Source: CAYFXE01 sp964347035 (GTDB taxonomy: Bacteria > Acidobacteriota > Aminicenantia > Aminicenantales > Aminicenantaceae). Taken from it: DNA of 29,274 bases. The notes under the pieces are model-generated. The model had not been told where the DNA came from, searched no databases, and saw only the letters and a list, made by a program, of their open reading frames with translations. Positions 9,879-17,892 of this stretch are shown one piece after another. How positions within the stretch are numbered: the first letter of the stretch is position 1; every line of letters begins with the position of its first letter. The stretch is taken from assembly GCA_964347035.1 (NCBI GenBank), contig CAYFXE010000037.1:1-29274 (forward strand), read 5' to 3'. Both the position numbers and the translations under genes were made by a program.

Positions 9879-9881
9879 TTT

Positions 9882-10703
9882 TTATCTATCGGATGAATCA
9901 AGTTTCACGGTGTCTGATTGTTGAATCGATCGATGGGTATGCTTTTTTGCTTCCTGAACATGCCCCACAACCACAGTAATGTTATCGTGACCACCTCTCT
10001 TATTCGCGATCATAATTAATTTCCGACAGATTGTCTCCGGGTCATCGAGCTCCATGACCGTCTCGTAAATTTCTTCATCTTTAATTAATGTGTGCAGACC
10101 ATCAGTACACAGCAGAAGATAATCATGGTCTGATAGTTTCAATTCATAAGTGTCTATTTTTAGGTTGGGCTTAAGTCCGATAAATCGAGTTATTAGATCC
10201 CTGAAGGGAGAGTTCTGAATTTCTTCCTCGGTGAGAGCTTGGGTTCTGAGCTGTTCAGCCTTCCAAGTGTGATCTGCGGTTACCTGCTGAATGGAATGGT
10301 GACGGAGGAGATAAGCACGACTGTCACCAATATTGGATACAGTCGCTTGATTATCAGAGATGAATGCGGCCACCAACGTGGTTCCCATCCCTGTTAATTT
10401 ATTTTCCTTGGATGCCTGGAGGAATATTTTTTCATTTGCTTTCTGGATCGAGTCTTCCAGAATGGTCTGTATTCGAGAAAGGGCATCTTGATCACTTTTT
10501 AGGCGAGAGGTAAGGCTCTCTCTTAAGACATCGATGGCCATAGCGCTGGCCGTTTCACCTCCTGAATGTCCTCCCATCCCGTCAGCCACGGCAAGCAGAT
10601 AAGGCGAACTGTTTTCTTCCTGGAAAGCGAGGCATATATAATTATCTTCGTTCAGCTCTCTTTTCTTCCCAATATCCGTATGGCCGAAAGCATTTATCCG
10701 CAT
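9882..10703 (-). CDS. PP2C-family (PPM) Ser/Thr protein phosphatase
   Basis: This is a 273-residue soluble protein, the usual length for a bacterial single-domain PP2C of the Stp/PrpC type, which removes phosphate from Ser/Thr residues and reverses Hanks-kinase action. Motifs in order are RELNEDNY (15-22), VADGMGGHSGG with metal ligand Asp41 (39-49), GMGTTL (105-110), GDSRAYL (126-132), CTDGLH with Asp201 (199-204) and GGHDNITVVV with Asp240 (237-246). All the metal-binding aspartates expected are present, so it should be active. No strong Shine-Dalgarno sequence is visible before the ATG at 10703. It follows the FHA gene by 114 nt and precedes the VWA gene by 3 nt. Confidence 0.96.
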   Translation of the reverse strand: MRINAFGHTDIGKKRELNEDNYICLAFQEENSSPYLLAVADGMGGHSGGETASAMAIDVLRESLTSRLKSDQDALSRIQTILEDSIQKANEKIFLQASKENKLTGMGTTLVAAFISDNQATVSNIGDSRAYLLRHHSIQQVTADHTWKAEQLRTQALTEEEIQNSPFRDLITRFIGLKPNLKIDTYELKLSDHDYLLLCTDGLHTLIKDEEIYETVMELDDPETICRKLIMIANKRGGHDNITVVVGHVQEAKKHTHRSIQQSDTVKLDSSDR

Positions 10704-10765
10704 TTTATCGTTTATTTCGCGATTCCATTTTATAGATTTATCATTATTCTGGATATCTTCTTAAG

Positions 10766-10780
10766 AATTCGCGGCGAATT
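10766..10780. repeat. Perfect 15-nt palindrome between the FHA and PP2C genes
   Basis: AATTCGC-G-GCGAATT, preceded by the overlapping palindrome TTCTTAAGAA (10758-10767). On the minus strand it is not followed by a T-run, so it does not look like an intrinsic terminator for the FHA gene. It may be an operator or an RNA processing site in the 114-nt space. Confidence 0.4.
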
Positions 10781-10817
10781 TTAATTATAATGACTGGAGA
10801 TGAAGCTATTCTTATCC

Positions 10818-11756
10818 TTATTCCTTCTTAAATCGAAGAACGGTTTCTCCTGCTTCTATGTCGTCGTTGTTTTTAAGAACGATCGATTCGGTGATAATTT
10901 TCTTATTCACCATGGTTGGGTTGGTCGTGCTCTCGTTAGAAATAGAAAATTCTCTGGTCGTATTGTCATAAAAGATGGATGCCTGTTCCTTCGATATTGT
11001 ATCATCTGTCAGTTCTATATCATTTTTCCGAGCTCCTGCCCTTCCGATCGTGGTGACCTGCTTATGAAGTGTGTATTGCTTGTCTTTATCAGGTCCTTTT
11101 TCAATGGTGATCTCTCCTCCCAAGCTCATGAAAGCTCGAGTCTTATCCGGCTCCGGGGGAGGCTCTGAAGGAGTCGGAACCTTGCGTGTCTTTGGTGGCT
11201 CTATCACTGGTGGGGCTGCGGTCGGCGTTGGCCTTGGTTCAGGCGCAGGGGCGGCCGGTCTGACCGTCGGCCTAGCTGTTGGCGCAATCTTCGGAGCTGC
11301 TTTAGGTCGTGTTAACATAACAATAAAAATGATCAGGAGGAACAGGAATAAACCCCCTCCACCTATAAGAATATATTTCATTGAAGTCGGCATGCCGGGG
11401 GATGTTCTTTTTATTTCATTGATGATAGGTCTGGTAGCGTTGTTTGGATCTTGAATGACCATTCCAGTCACTTCAAAGGTTTTACCTTCAGGAGGGAGGT
11501 CTTTACTTTTGACAGTTATAAAAGGAAATCTGTCCGTGCAGCTATCATCGATCAGGGTATAGGTTCCTCTGGTTGTCCCGATAGGATTGGGTGTTGTATT
11601 CTGAACTTGCCCGACAACTGTCACCGAAACGTTCCAGTATCTGGCTGGATTGGATAAGATATCAACGATCCATTGTTTCTGAGCGTAGGCTTCACCTGAA
11701 AACACCCCTAAAAGAAAGCTTAAAACCATCAGTGAAAGTAAAATGTGTTTTTTCAT
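10818..11756 (-). CDS. Membrane-anchored FHA-domain protein
   Basis: This is a 312-residue protein that should recognise phosphothreonine through its C-terminal domain. Residues 1-25 are a signal peptide (ending EAYAQ). Residues 28-115 look like a small OB-type barrel (SVTVVGQV, GTYTLID, FEVTGMV). A membrane span at 127-149 is followed by a Pro/Ala-rich linker (151-205) and an FHA domain (about 215-312) with TIGR, SKEQASI and an N-P-T-M-V-N loop; the usual S-x-x-H core is S-K-E-Q here. DKTRAF just before the FHA domain resembles the phosphorylatable Thr region of other bacterial FHA proteins. I chose the ATG at 11756, 6 nt after GAGGAGG; an in-frame ATG at 11762 touches the ribosome-binding site. 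It is the first gene of the minus-strand unit. Confidence 0.93.
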   Translation of the reverse strand: MKKHILLSLMVLSFLLGVFSGEAYAQKQWIVDILSNPARYWNVSVTVVGQVQNTTPNPIGTTRGTYTLIDDSCTDRFPFITVKSKDLPPEGKTFEVTGMVIQDPNNATRPIINEIKRTSPGMPTSMKYILIGGGGLFLFLLIIFIVMLTRPKAAPKIAPTARPTVRPAAPAPEPRPTPTAAPPVIEPPKTRKVPTPSEPPPEPDKTRAFMSLGGEITIEKGPDKDKQYTLHKQVTTIGRAGARKNDIELTDDTISKEQASIFYDNTTREFSISNESTTNPTMVNKKIITESIVLKNNDDIEAGETVLRFKKE

Positions 11757-11786
11757 ATACATCCTCCTCAATAAGTTTGGAAATAA

Positions 11787-11814
11787 AGTATACAAAAAAA
11801 ATATAGTTTGTCAA
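11787..11814 (-). promoter_or_regulatory. Strong sigma70-type promoter for the FHA-kinase operon
   Basis: On the minus strand, TTGACA (11814-11809) and TATACT (11792-11787) are separated by 16 nt. The predicted start of transcription falls near 11780, giving a leader of about 24 nt that carries the GAGGAGG ribosome-binding site. The -35 box lies inside an inverted repeat (11808-11826). Confidence 0.75.
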
Positions 11815-11826
11815 ATATATTGACAA
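11808..11826. promoter_or_regulatory. Inverted repeat at the divergent promoters, candidate operator
   Basis: TTGTCAA-ATATA-TTGACAA is a perfect 7-5-7 inverted repeat. The left arm contains the -35 box of the minus-strand FHA promoter; the right arm contains a TTGACA (11820-11825) facing paralogue B on the plus strand, whose best -10 at 17 nt spacing (TAGCCT, 11843-11848) is weak. The symmetry may simply reflect back-to-back -35 boxes, or may be a site where one regulator controls both units. Confidence 0.5.
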
Positions 11827-11920
11827 GTTAAATTTTTTTTCCTAGCCTACCAGGTCAATCAATTTTTTTTTATATATGTTTCCAATCCAGAAACGATTAG
11901 GAAAAAAGAGGAGACCTAAA

Positions 11921-14818
11921 ATGTCGTATGCCTTTTCCAAAAGAAACGTCTGGCGAGGTGTCCTGGCGGGAATGCTCGCCTTCCTGCTGATGGATCCCTT
12001 CGCATTATTAGTCTCCGGGGCTCTGACATCTGGGGACAGTTCAGACTATGAAAGCATGCCCAAAGAAGAGCTCTTAGCAGAGTATTGGAAAGTGAACACG
12101 AAGATCAAACAGCTCTCCTATCAGCTCTTCGAGCAGTTATCACAGCTTTATTATAATAAGAATGATCAATTCAATAGAGATAAAGGAGACCTATACCTTG
12201 AGATTTTGGACAAGCGCCACCTGGCGGAGGCCAAACAGATTTCCATAAATAAAATAGAAGCAGATGCCCAGGTTGAGGGAAGAGAGCTGACCGCGGTTGA
12301 AAAGGCCCGTATCGGCGATCTTCAAAAAGAAATCTCCCAACTGTCCTCCGAAATGGGCGGCCTTCAGCAAAAGGCTGATACGATTTCTACTCAGCGTAAT
12401 GCGTTCGAGAAGTCGGTCTGGCCTGAAGTTAAGGCCCTTGAGGATGAATTCAAATGGCGTTCTAGTCTCCTCACGGAAGAAAGAGATAAGATTTTCGAGG
12501 TTGGCAAAAGGAGGTTTTCTGATTTCTTGGACAGCACGGGCGGTTCAAGCTCGGCCAAAGCCAACACAAAAAAAGTCAATTTCCAGCCGCCAAAAGGTGA
12601 TACTGTAGCCAGGCTCAGCGATGGAGAGTTCATGAAACAGCTTTTCGAGCCGCTGGGGGATGTCAACGCCCGGAGGTTTCCAAAGGAATTCTACCGCATC
12701 GGCATGCTGGATTTTTCTGATCTCAAGGCTGACAGTGGGGGAAACCGGATTCTCAATCTTTTCCGCGAGTACAGCGATGCCCGCTATTTCCTGGATAATC
12801 GGTACTGGGGATCCGATCCACGGATCTACACGCTTGATACCACCGATCTGGTGAAGACTGACGAGGGAAGAGCCTATCTGACGAAAATTCGGGATCTTCT
12901 CCTGCAGGATTCTGAAATCACAGAGTTTGTGTTCGAGGTTCCTGATGAGGGAGTGTACAAGAAGGCTGTTTTGGACAAGATCAAACCCCGTCCAGGATTC
13001 GCCGAACCCGAGGCCTCGCTCCCGAATCTTCCCCAACGTCCCTCCCAGTCCCAACTGGCTGTGAGCGAACCAGATCCGGCCAGCCCGGAGGGGAAGAAAC
13101 TGAAGACCTTAAATAGGGCACGAAACGAAGAAATCCTTGAGTTGTTCCCCGAGCTGCGGGCAACCGATCACTCGGAGTGGATAAAAAGGGCGGATGAACT
13201 TCAGGCCCGCCTCGAGGCAAAGTTCGACCAGCAGAAACAGCTGTCATTTGATGAAGCCTTCCAAAACGAGACCGATGCGGAGTTCCGGTCAAAAAGCTCA
13301 GAAAGCCTTGATATGATCTCTGGCGAACACAATCCAGAGGCTGCCGAAGCATGTATCGAGCAGGGAAAGAAAACGTTCAACGAGCAGTCTTCACGGGTGA
13401 GGAGAATGATTTTACGAGGGCGTGGTCTTGTTGATCTCTACCAGAAAGGACTGAATAATTTAAGCGGAAGCAAGGCGCCTTGGCATTCGAAGGGAGTGAG
13501 CACGCTATTCATGGCTGTGGCGCTTTGGGACCTTGGCTGGATTTGGTATGAAGAGGGACTGGCGGCGACTGTTTTGCCGGCTGTCACTTTTGTCGGCGTG
13601 TCTTTGTCCATACCGCTGATTGCGGCCAAGAGCATGCTTCTTGCCGAGGGGATTGTGTTCGGGATGACCGTTCTCTTCATCTGGGATCTGTGGGGCCGGT
13701 TTGAAAGATTCATGTTCCGAATGCTGATCGGAGAAGATTCTTTTGCAGCCTATGACTACTCTCTGATTCTGGGGAACCGGCCTTGGCCTCTATTTGACTC
13801 TGAGGGGAGCCAGTACTGAGCCGTCCCTGTTGGATTCCGGACATTCACCGGCAGCCCCGCCTATGGATTAGATAAGGACAAGTGGTTCCTGAAATTTCGG
13901 TCTGAGGCAGAACTGATGGAAGCTATACGAATCTACGAAAACAACCTTGAATTCGCCTTCGGAGGTCCTCAAAAGGTCCCTCCCCGCTTCAATCTTGCCG
14001 AGAATCGTAAGCTGCATATGGAGATGATCAAGAAAGAATGGGTACAGAAACAACAAGAAGAAATTCAAAAAATAAAGGCAGAGATCGAGAGGCTTCGCAG
14101 CGAACAGCTCAGCAAAGAAACTAAAATGAGCTATCAACTTTCCGATGAGGAGGATTCCGAGCCTGAAGGAAAGATACTGACCGTTAAGATGATTCCCGAA
14201 CTTCCTAGTCGGAATGACAGAGAGATAAAAATAAAAGCCTCCTATGCAGTGGTGGGTATACCGGGGGATAAGGTTCAGGTAGAGGCCACGCAGGAATTGA
14301 AAAATTCGAATAATCCGAATCGCTACAGCCCTGAAAAAGAAAATAAGGAAGTTGATCTCCAAGTGGGGGAGGCCTATAAGGTGTTCACGACTGAGAAGAC
14401 CTTTCCTCTTTCTGGAGCCGGTGATTATGAATTTACCTTCAGCCTTCATCTGGGACCAGAAGGCAACGACCCTGAACCGACAAAAATTCGATTCTTCATC
14501 GAGCGCGAAGAAACCGAGTTTATTCCCGAGTGTAAAATTGAGGGCAAGTGGACGTTCGTCAATACTGGTCGGGGAGGTAGCAGATATATCTATGTGACAT
14601 TTTCAGGTGGAAAAGCGAAAAGGCTTAGTGAAACAGGGACATATTCCGTAAGTGGAGATACTCTCAAAATCGAATGGGATAAAGAGGGATTTTACGGAAA
14701 AACCTGGATAGCTACGTTTCGACCTGAATATTGTGATTTTCAATTCGGGAAGATGCTCAGTAAAGACGGAGACGTGAAGTTCACGTTTTATGCTTCATCC
14801 CGGGAAGATATTCAATAA
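11921..14818 (+). pseudogene. Large membrane protein, paralogue B, with in-frame TGA at codon 633
   Basis: The frame from 11921 to the TAA at 14816-14818 is 966 codons and aligns with paralogue A: the anchor LAFLLMDPF (20-28), coiled coil (45-200), globular segment with YRIGM, NRILNLFR and TDEGR, a Pro-rich linker, a hydrophobic membrane block before FIWDLWGRFERF, then GFRTFTGSPAYGLDK and an Ig-like stretch (LSGAGDYEFTFSL). A single TGA at 13817-13819 interrupts it where A has Trp664 (A: N-W-A-Q-P-V; B: Y-stop-A-V-P-V). Coding continues normally for 332 codons beyond. TGG to TGA is one base change, so this is a nonsense mutation, a sequencing error or readthrough. The last ~95 residues are a small beta-barrel-like domain absent from A. 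GAGGAGA lies 6 nt before the ATG; the upstream in-frame ATG at 11876 has no such signal. Confidence 0.8.
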
Positions 14819-15021
14819 TGAATCCGAAAAAGCTCAAAGGTCGAAAAGGAAATTCTTATATTACTTTAGACATCGAACAAATTGCTCGGGCCTGTGGAGT
14901 AAAAATGGTATACACCTCTGGCCCCAACGATCTTGACTCTACCCTCAAAGAAACGTTCCTGGAAGCGCTAAGTCAGAATGATCTAACGTTGATAATCATC
15001 CGAACGACCAGCCCAAAATAA
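14818..15021 (+). CDS. 67-residue fragment resembling the C-terminus of a thiamine-diphosphate enzyme
   Basis: The ATG overlaps the stop of paralogue B (TAATG), so the two are translationally coupled. The sequence ITLDIEQIARACGV, then a DLDSTLKETFLEAL helix and the final strand LTLIIIRT, follows the pattern of the last ~60 residues of thiamine-diphosphate enzymes of the indolepyruvate oxidoreductase, phosphonopyruvate decarboxylase or acetolactate synthase type. The cofactor-binding GDG...N motif would lie upstream and is absent, so this cannot be a working enzyme by itself. It is either a relic fused behind B by rearrangement or a small protein that has taken on another role. Family assignment is by eye and moderate at best. 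Confidence 0.5.
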   Translation: MNPKKLKGRKGNSYITLDIEQIARACGVKMVYTSGPNDLDSTLKETFLEALSQNDLTLIIIRTTSPK

Positions 15022-15024
15022 ACT

Positions 15025-15046
15025 TTGAGGGGGAACCTTAATTTTT
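15025..15046 (+). terminator. Probable intrinsic terminator after the paralogue B unit
   Basis: TTGAGG, loop GGGAA, then CCTTAA (one G-T pair) followed directly by TTTTT, starting 4 nt after the stop codon of the small fragment gene. The stem is short, so strength is uncertain. Confidence 0.5.
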
Positions 15047-15047
15047 G

Positions 15048-15077
15048 TTGAACCTGTCGTTTCGACTGTGGTACACT
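15048..15077 (+). promoter_or_regulatory. Candidate promoter for the beta-helix operon
   Basis: TTGAAC (15048-15053) and TACACT (15072-15077) are spaced by 18 nt, directly after the terminator-like hairpin and 138 nt before the likely start codon. The TGTGGTA context at the -10 is shared with the promoter at 27823-27850. Confidence 0.45.
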
Positions 15078-15214
15078 CGTTCGTTATTATTAGTAAGTAA
15101 GAATTGTGAAAAGTGTCCAGAATTTTGTGGCCAGTATAAAGAAATGCCAATTTTTTGATACTGATCAAATGAAAGAAAGTCTCTATCATGAAAATCATAA
15201 ATAGGGAAAAGAAC

Positions 15215-17154
15215 ATGCGAAGCCTAAAAAAAATCGGGATTATTCTGCTGCTTGCCTTTTTTGGTCTTGTGCCGCTTCTCTGGGACGAAGCTTTACAGGA
15301 GGAGGAAAAGCCCAAGAAAAACGTGTATGTCCCCAAAAACTACCCGACCATACAGGCAGCCATCGATGCTTCGGCACCCGGATGGGTGATCTATTCCAAC
15401 CTGGAGCAGAGCCCGGGATTTGTGATCGAAAGGAAAACTGACCTGGGAATCGGTTTTCAGCGGGACAATCCGACTGTCATCACCGGATCGATCTCCATCA
15501 TTCGGGGAGATGATATCCGGCTGGGTTCCTGTAACGCCCGGGGTGGCATACGGGTGGAGCGCAGCGAGAATGTCAGGATCTACGACGGGGAGATTGTCGG
15601 CGGTATTTTCTTCGACCAGGTGCAGAAGTCCGAGATCAGCAACTGCTCATTCTTAGAGGTCAATTCCGTGGGCGTTGTCCTTCGAAGCAGTGGGGCAACT
15701 GTTCGGGGAAACACATTCAGGAATATAAGCCCGGGTCCGGCTGTGATTGCTGAAGCGGCCGGCGGAACCATCAGCGGCAACACCTTTGAGGATCTAGGCG
15801 GACGAGCGATCGAACTTCAAGACAGCGGTTTCAGCAACATCGCTGGCAACAAAATCAAGAATGTCCGGGGGGCGGGCATTTTTGTCGATGGCTTCCGAGG
15901 AGAAATCAAGAACAACTCCATCAACGGCGTCCGGCCCGACGGCGGAGGCAACAGCCGCGGCATCTGTGTCCGGAATGAGAAGTCTCCTCAAACCAGCGTG
16001 CGGATTTCAGAAAACACCATCACCGGCTTCAACGATGTGGGAATTCTCTGCACCAGCACAGCCGTCTCAACGGGCGATGATTGGAATGAGCCTACCTGGT
16101 CCGGCAACAACATAAAAGGCGGGAATTTTGGGATCGTGTTGAGGGACAATTGCCGAGGATACCTCGTAAAGGATTCTATCCAAGGCACCCGGAGGGCCGG
16201 TGTGTCCGTTACGAATTCATTCAGAGGAGTGCATGTCCTCAAATGTTCGTTAAAGGATAATCAGGGATGGGGCCTTTTACTTCAGGCCCAGCCTCTGAAC
16301 CAGGAGAGACAGCAAACCTACGGAAAAGAGATTGTCGTCACCGATGTCCAGATCACTCGAAGACCAGGCACACCCNNNNNNNNNNNNNNNNNNNNNNNNN
16401 NTTCATCCAGGGAACTGAAAATATCATCCGTGACGGGCAGGGGAACGGGCTGGTTGTTAATGATGCCCGGTACGGGGGCCTGACCCAGGTCTACAAAAAC
16501 GGAGGACACGGTGTGCTTCTCACAAACGGGGCCTACGCCAGGACCAACCGACTGACCTCGAATGACAACGAAGGCACAGGCCTGATCGTCAGAAGCGGGT
16601 CCACGGTTTACAGTACCCTCTCCGTCCAGGGAAACAAGTCGGGCGGCATTCACTTCGATCTGAACAGGAAAGAGAACCAGCAGTCCATCAGCCTCGTGAA
16701 CAACAGCCCCTACAGCCTCAAACTGACAGGAGGCATCCAATTCTCCGCCGTGACATGCAGCATAAGTGCCCGGGAGGGCTTTACCTCTGTCGAGAATCCG
16801 ATTGGGATCTGGCTTGGAGAAGGATGCACACTGGAAGATTACCGGTCGGATGTTTCCATAACCGACGGGACAAATATTCTGGTCAAATCAGGTGCATCGG
16901 CCGTGCTGGGAAGCCGATTCATTCAGAACGGGCGATACGGTGTTCATGTCGAGTCGGGAGGAAAGGCCAGGCTGAGCTGTACGATCAGGGGGAACAAGGT
17001 TGGAGTCAGGGCTGATCCCGGCTCAGTCGTGGAAATCCACAAACGAACCCCTCCTGTTTTGGTTGGAAATGAAACCGATATTGAGGGGGAGATTCAGTGG
17101 TACGGAGGCCATGCCTTTCCCCTTCTGGCCAAATTGATAAGGAGGCCGAGATGA
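15215..17154 (+). CDS. Exported right-handed parallel beta-helix protein (interrupted by an assembly gap)
   Basis: Residues 1-28 from the ATG at 15215 are a signal peptide (MRSLKKIGIILLLAFFGL). I prefer this start because AGGGA lies 7 nt upstream; an in-frame ATG at 15188 adds nine charged residues. YVPKNYPTIQAAIDAS is the typical entry to a pectate-lyase-like or NosD-like beta-helix. After it come many short turns of the type V-R-G-N-T-F, I-S-G-N-T-F, I-A-G-N-K-I and I-K-N-N-S-I. The 26-base N run (16376-16401) puts the two halves in different frames, but repeats resume at once after it (FIQGTEN) and continue to the TGA at 17152-17154, so this is one gene with a gap of unknown length. Such proteins bind or cleave polysaccharides or act as surface adhesins; no catalytic residues can be assigned. 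The stop overlaps the next start. Confidence 0.85.
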
Positions 17155-17705
17155 AAAAACACAGGCGAAAATCCTTATTGACCAGTATGATAGTTTTGTT
17201 TTCGGCCGTAATATGCTCAGTGGGGGGGTCCTCCGGTATGACATATGCCAGCCCAGAAGACGCTCAAGATGCGCCTGCCGCTTCCCCAGCGGCGGCCGTC
17301 GTCGAACAGATCAGGGCTTTGAGGAATCTGGAACGGTCGACACTGCCAGAACCTCCTGAAATCAAAAGGGGCCCCACCGGCGTGGTTGAAATCGTTCAGC
17401 TAACCGACGCCACCTGGGCAGAGCAGGTCGAGCAGGCAGAGGGACTGGTTGTTGTCTGCTTCACAGCCCGCTTTTCTCCCAAATCAGGGGATCAGATCGA
17501 TGTTTTGAAAGACCTGGGCCTTGTGGGCAATTTCACTGTCCTTCAGGCTGATATGGACCAGTGCCCCCGGACGATTCAGGCCATCAGGCCGGCCGGTTTT
17601 CCCGCTATCTATCTCTACAAAGAGGGACGGATCCTCACTAAACTGAATGGGTTGCAGGATAAGAACGTACTAAAGAGAGAGATAACGGCTCATCTCCAGC
17701 AGTAA
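17151..17705 (+). CDS. Exported thioredoxin-fold protein lacking both active-site cysteines
   Basis: This is a 184-residue protein. Residues 1-33 are a signal peptide. Residues 75-184 have the thioredoxin pattern: strand GLVVVCFTARF (98-108), then the position of the WCGPC motif reads F-S-P-K-S, so both redox cysteines are serine. Next come strand FTVLQADMDQCP and GFPAIYLYKEGR, with Pro151 as the conserved cis-proline, and a C-terminal helix. The buried Asp of thioredoxins is Cys103 here. It cannot do dithiol exchange in the normal way; a chaperone or binding role is more likely. ATGA overlap with the beta-helix gene plus GGAGG 6 nt upstream of the ATG show tight co-expression, which suggests it assists or binds that protein. 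A 5-bp hairpin before a T-run near 17763-17792 is a weak terminator candidate. Confidence 0.85.
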   Translation: MKKHRRKSLLTSMIVLFSAVICSVGGSSGMTYASPEDAQDAPAASPAAAVVEQIRALRNLERSTLPEPPEIKRGPTGVVEIVQLTDATWAEQVEQAEGLVVVCFTARFSPKSGDQIDVLKDLGLVGNFTVLQADMDQCPRTIQAIRPAGFPAIYLYKEGRILTKLNGLQDKNVLKREITAHLQQ

Positions 17706-17807
17706 AACCACCGGCCGTCAACTGCATCTCCCTGGCGATCACAATGCTCCACCGCGCGTTGTGGAAGGGGAGTGGACTTCCGGACCTTTTTTCTTCTAGA
17801 CCTATAT

Positions 17808-17836
17808 TTGACATTATCAATTCTAGGATTCACAAT
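17808..17836 (+). promoter_or_regulatory. Candidate promoter for the 256-residue exported protein
   Basis: TTGACA (17808-17813) and CACAAT (17831-17836) at 17 nt spacing, in an AT-rich part of the 187-nt space that follows the thioredoxin-fold gene. The leader would be about 50 nt. Confidence 0.5.
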
Positions 17837-17892
17837 ACGAAAAACATATCGACTAACACAGAATAGAGCGAAAAAGAAAGGAGGGATCACAA

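Noticed and set aside
6502..11756. Type VI secretion regulatory cluster
   Set aside because: Kinase, PP2C and FHA genes match that regulatory set, but no Tss structural or effector gene is present in the window.
13817..13860. Selenocysteine (UGA) insertion in paralogue B
   Set aside because: Paralogue A has Trp, not Cys, at this position, and I see no convincing SECIS-type hairpin right after the TGA.
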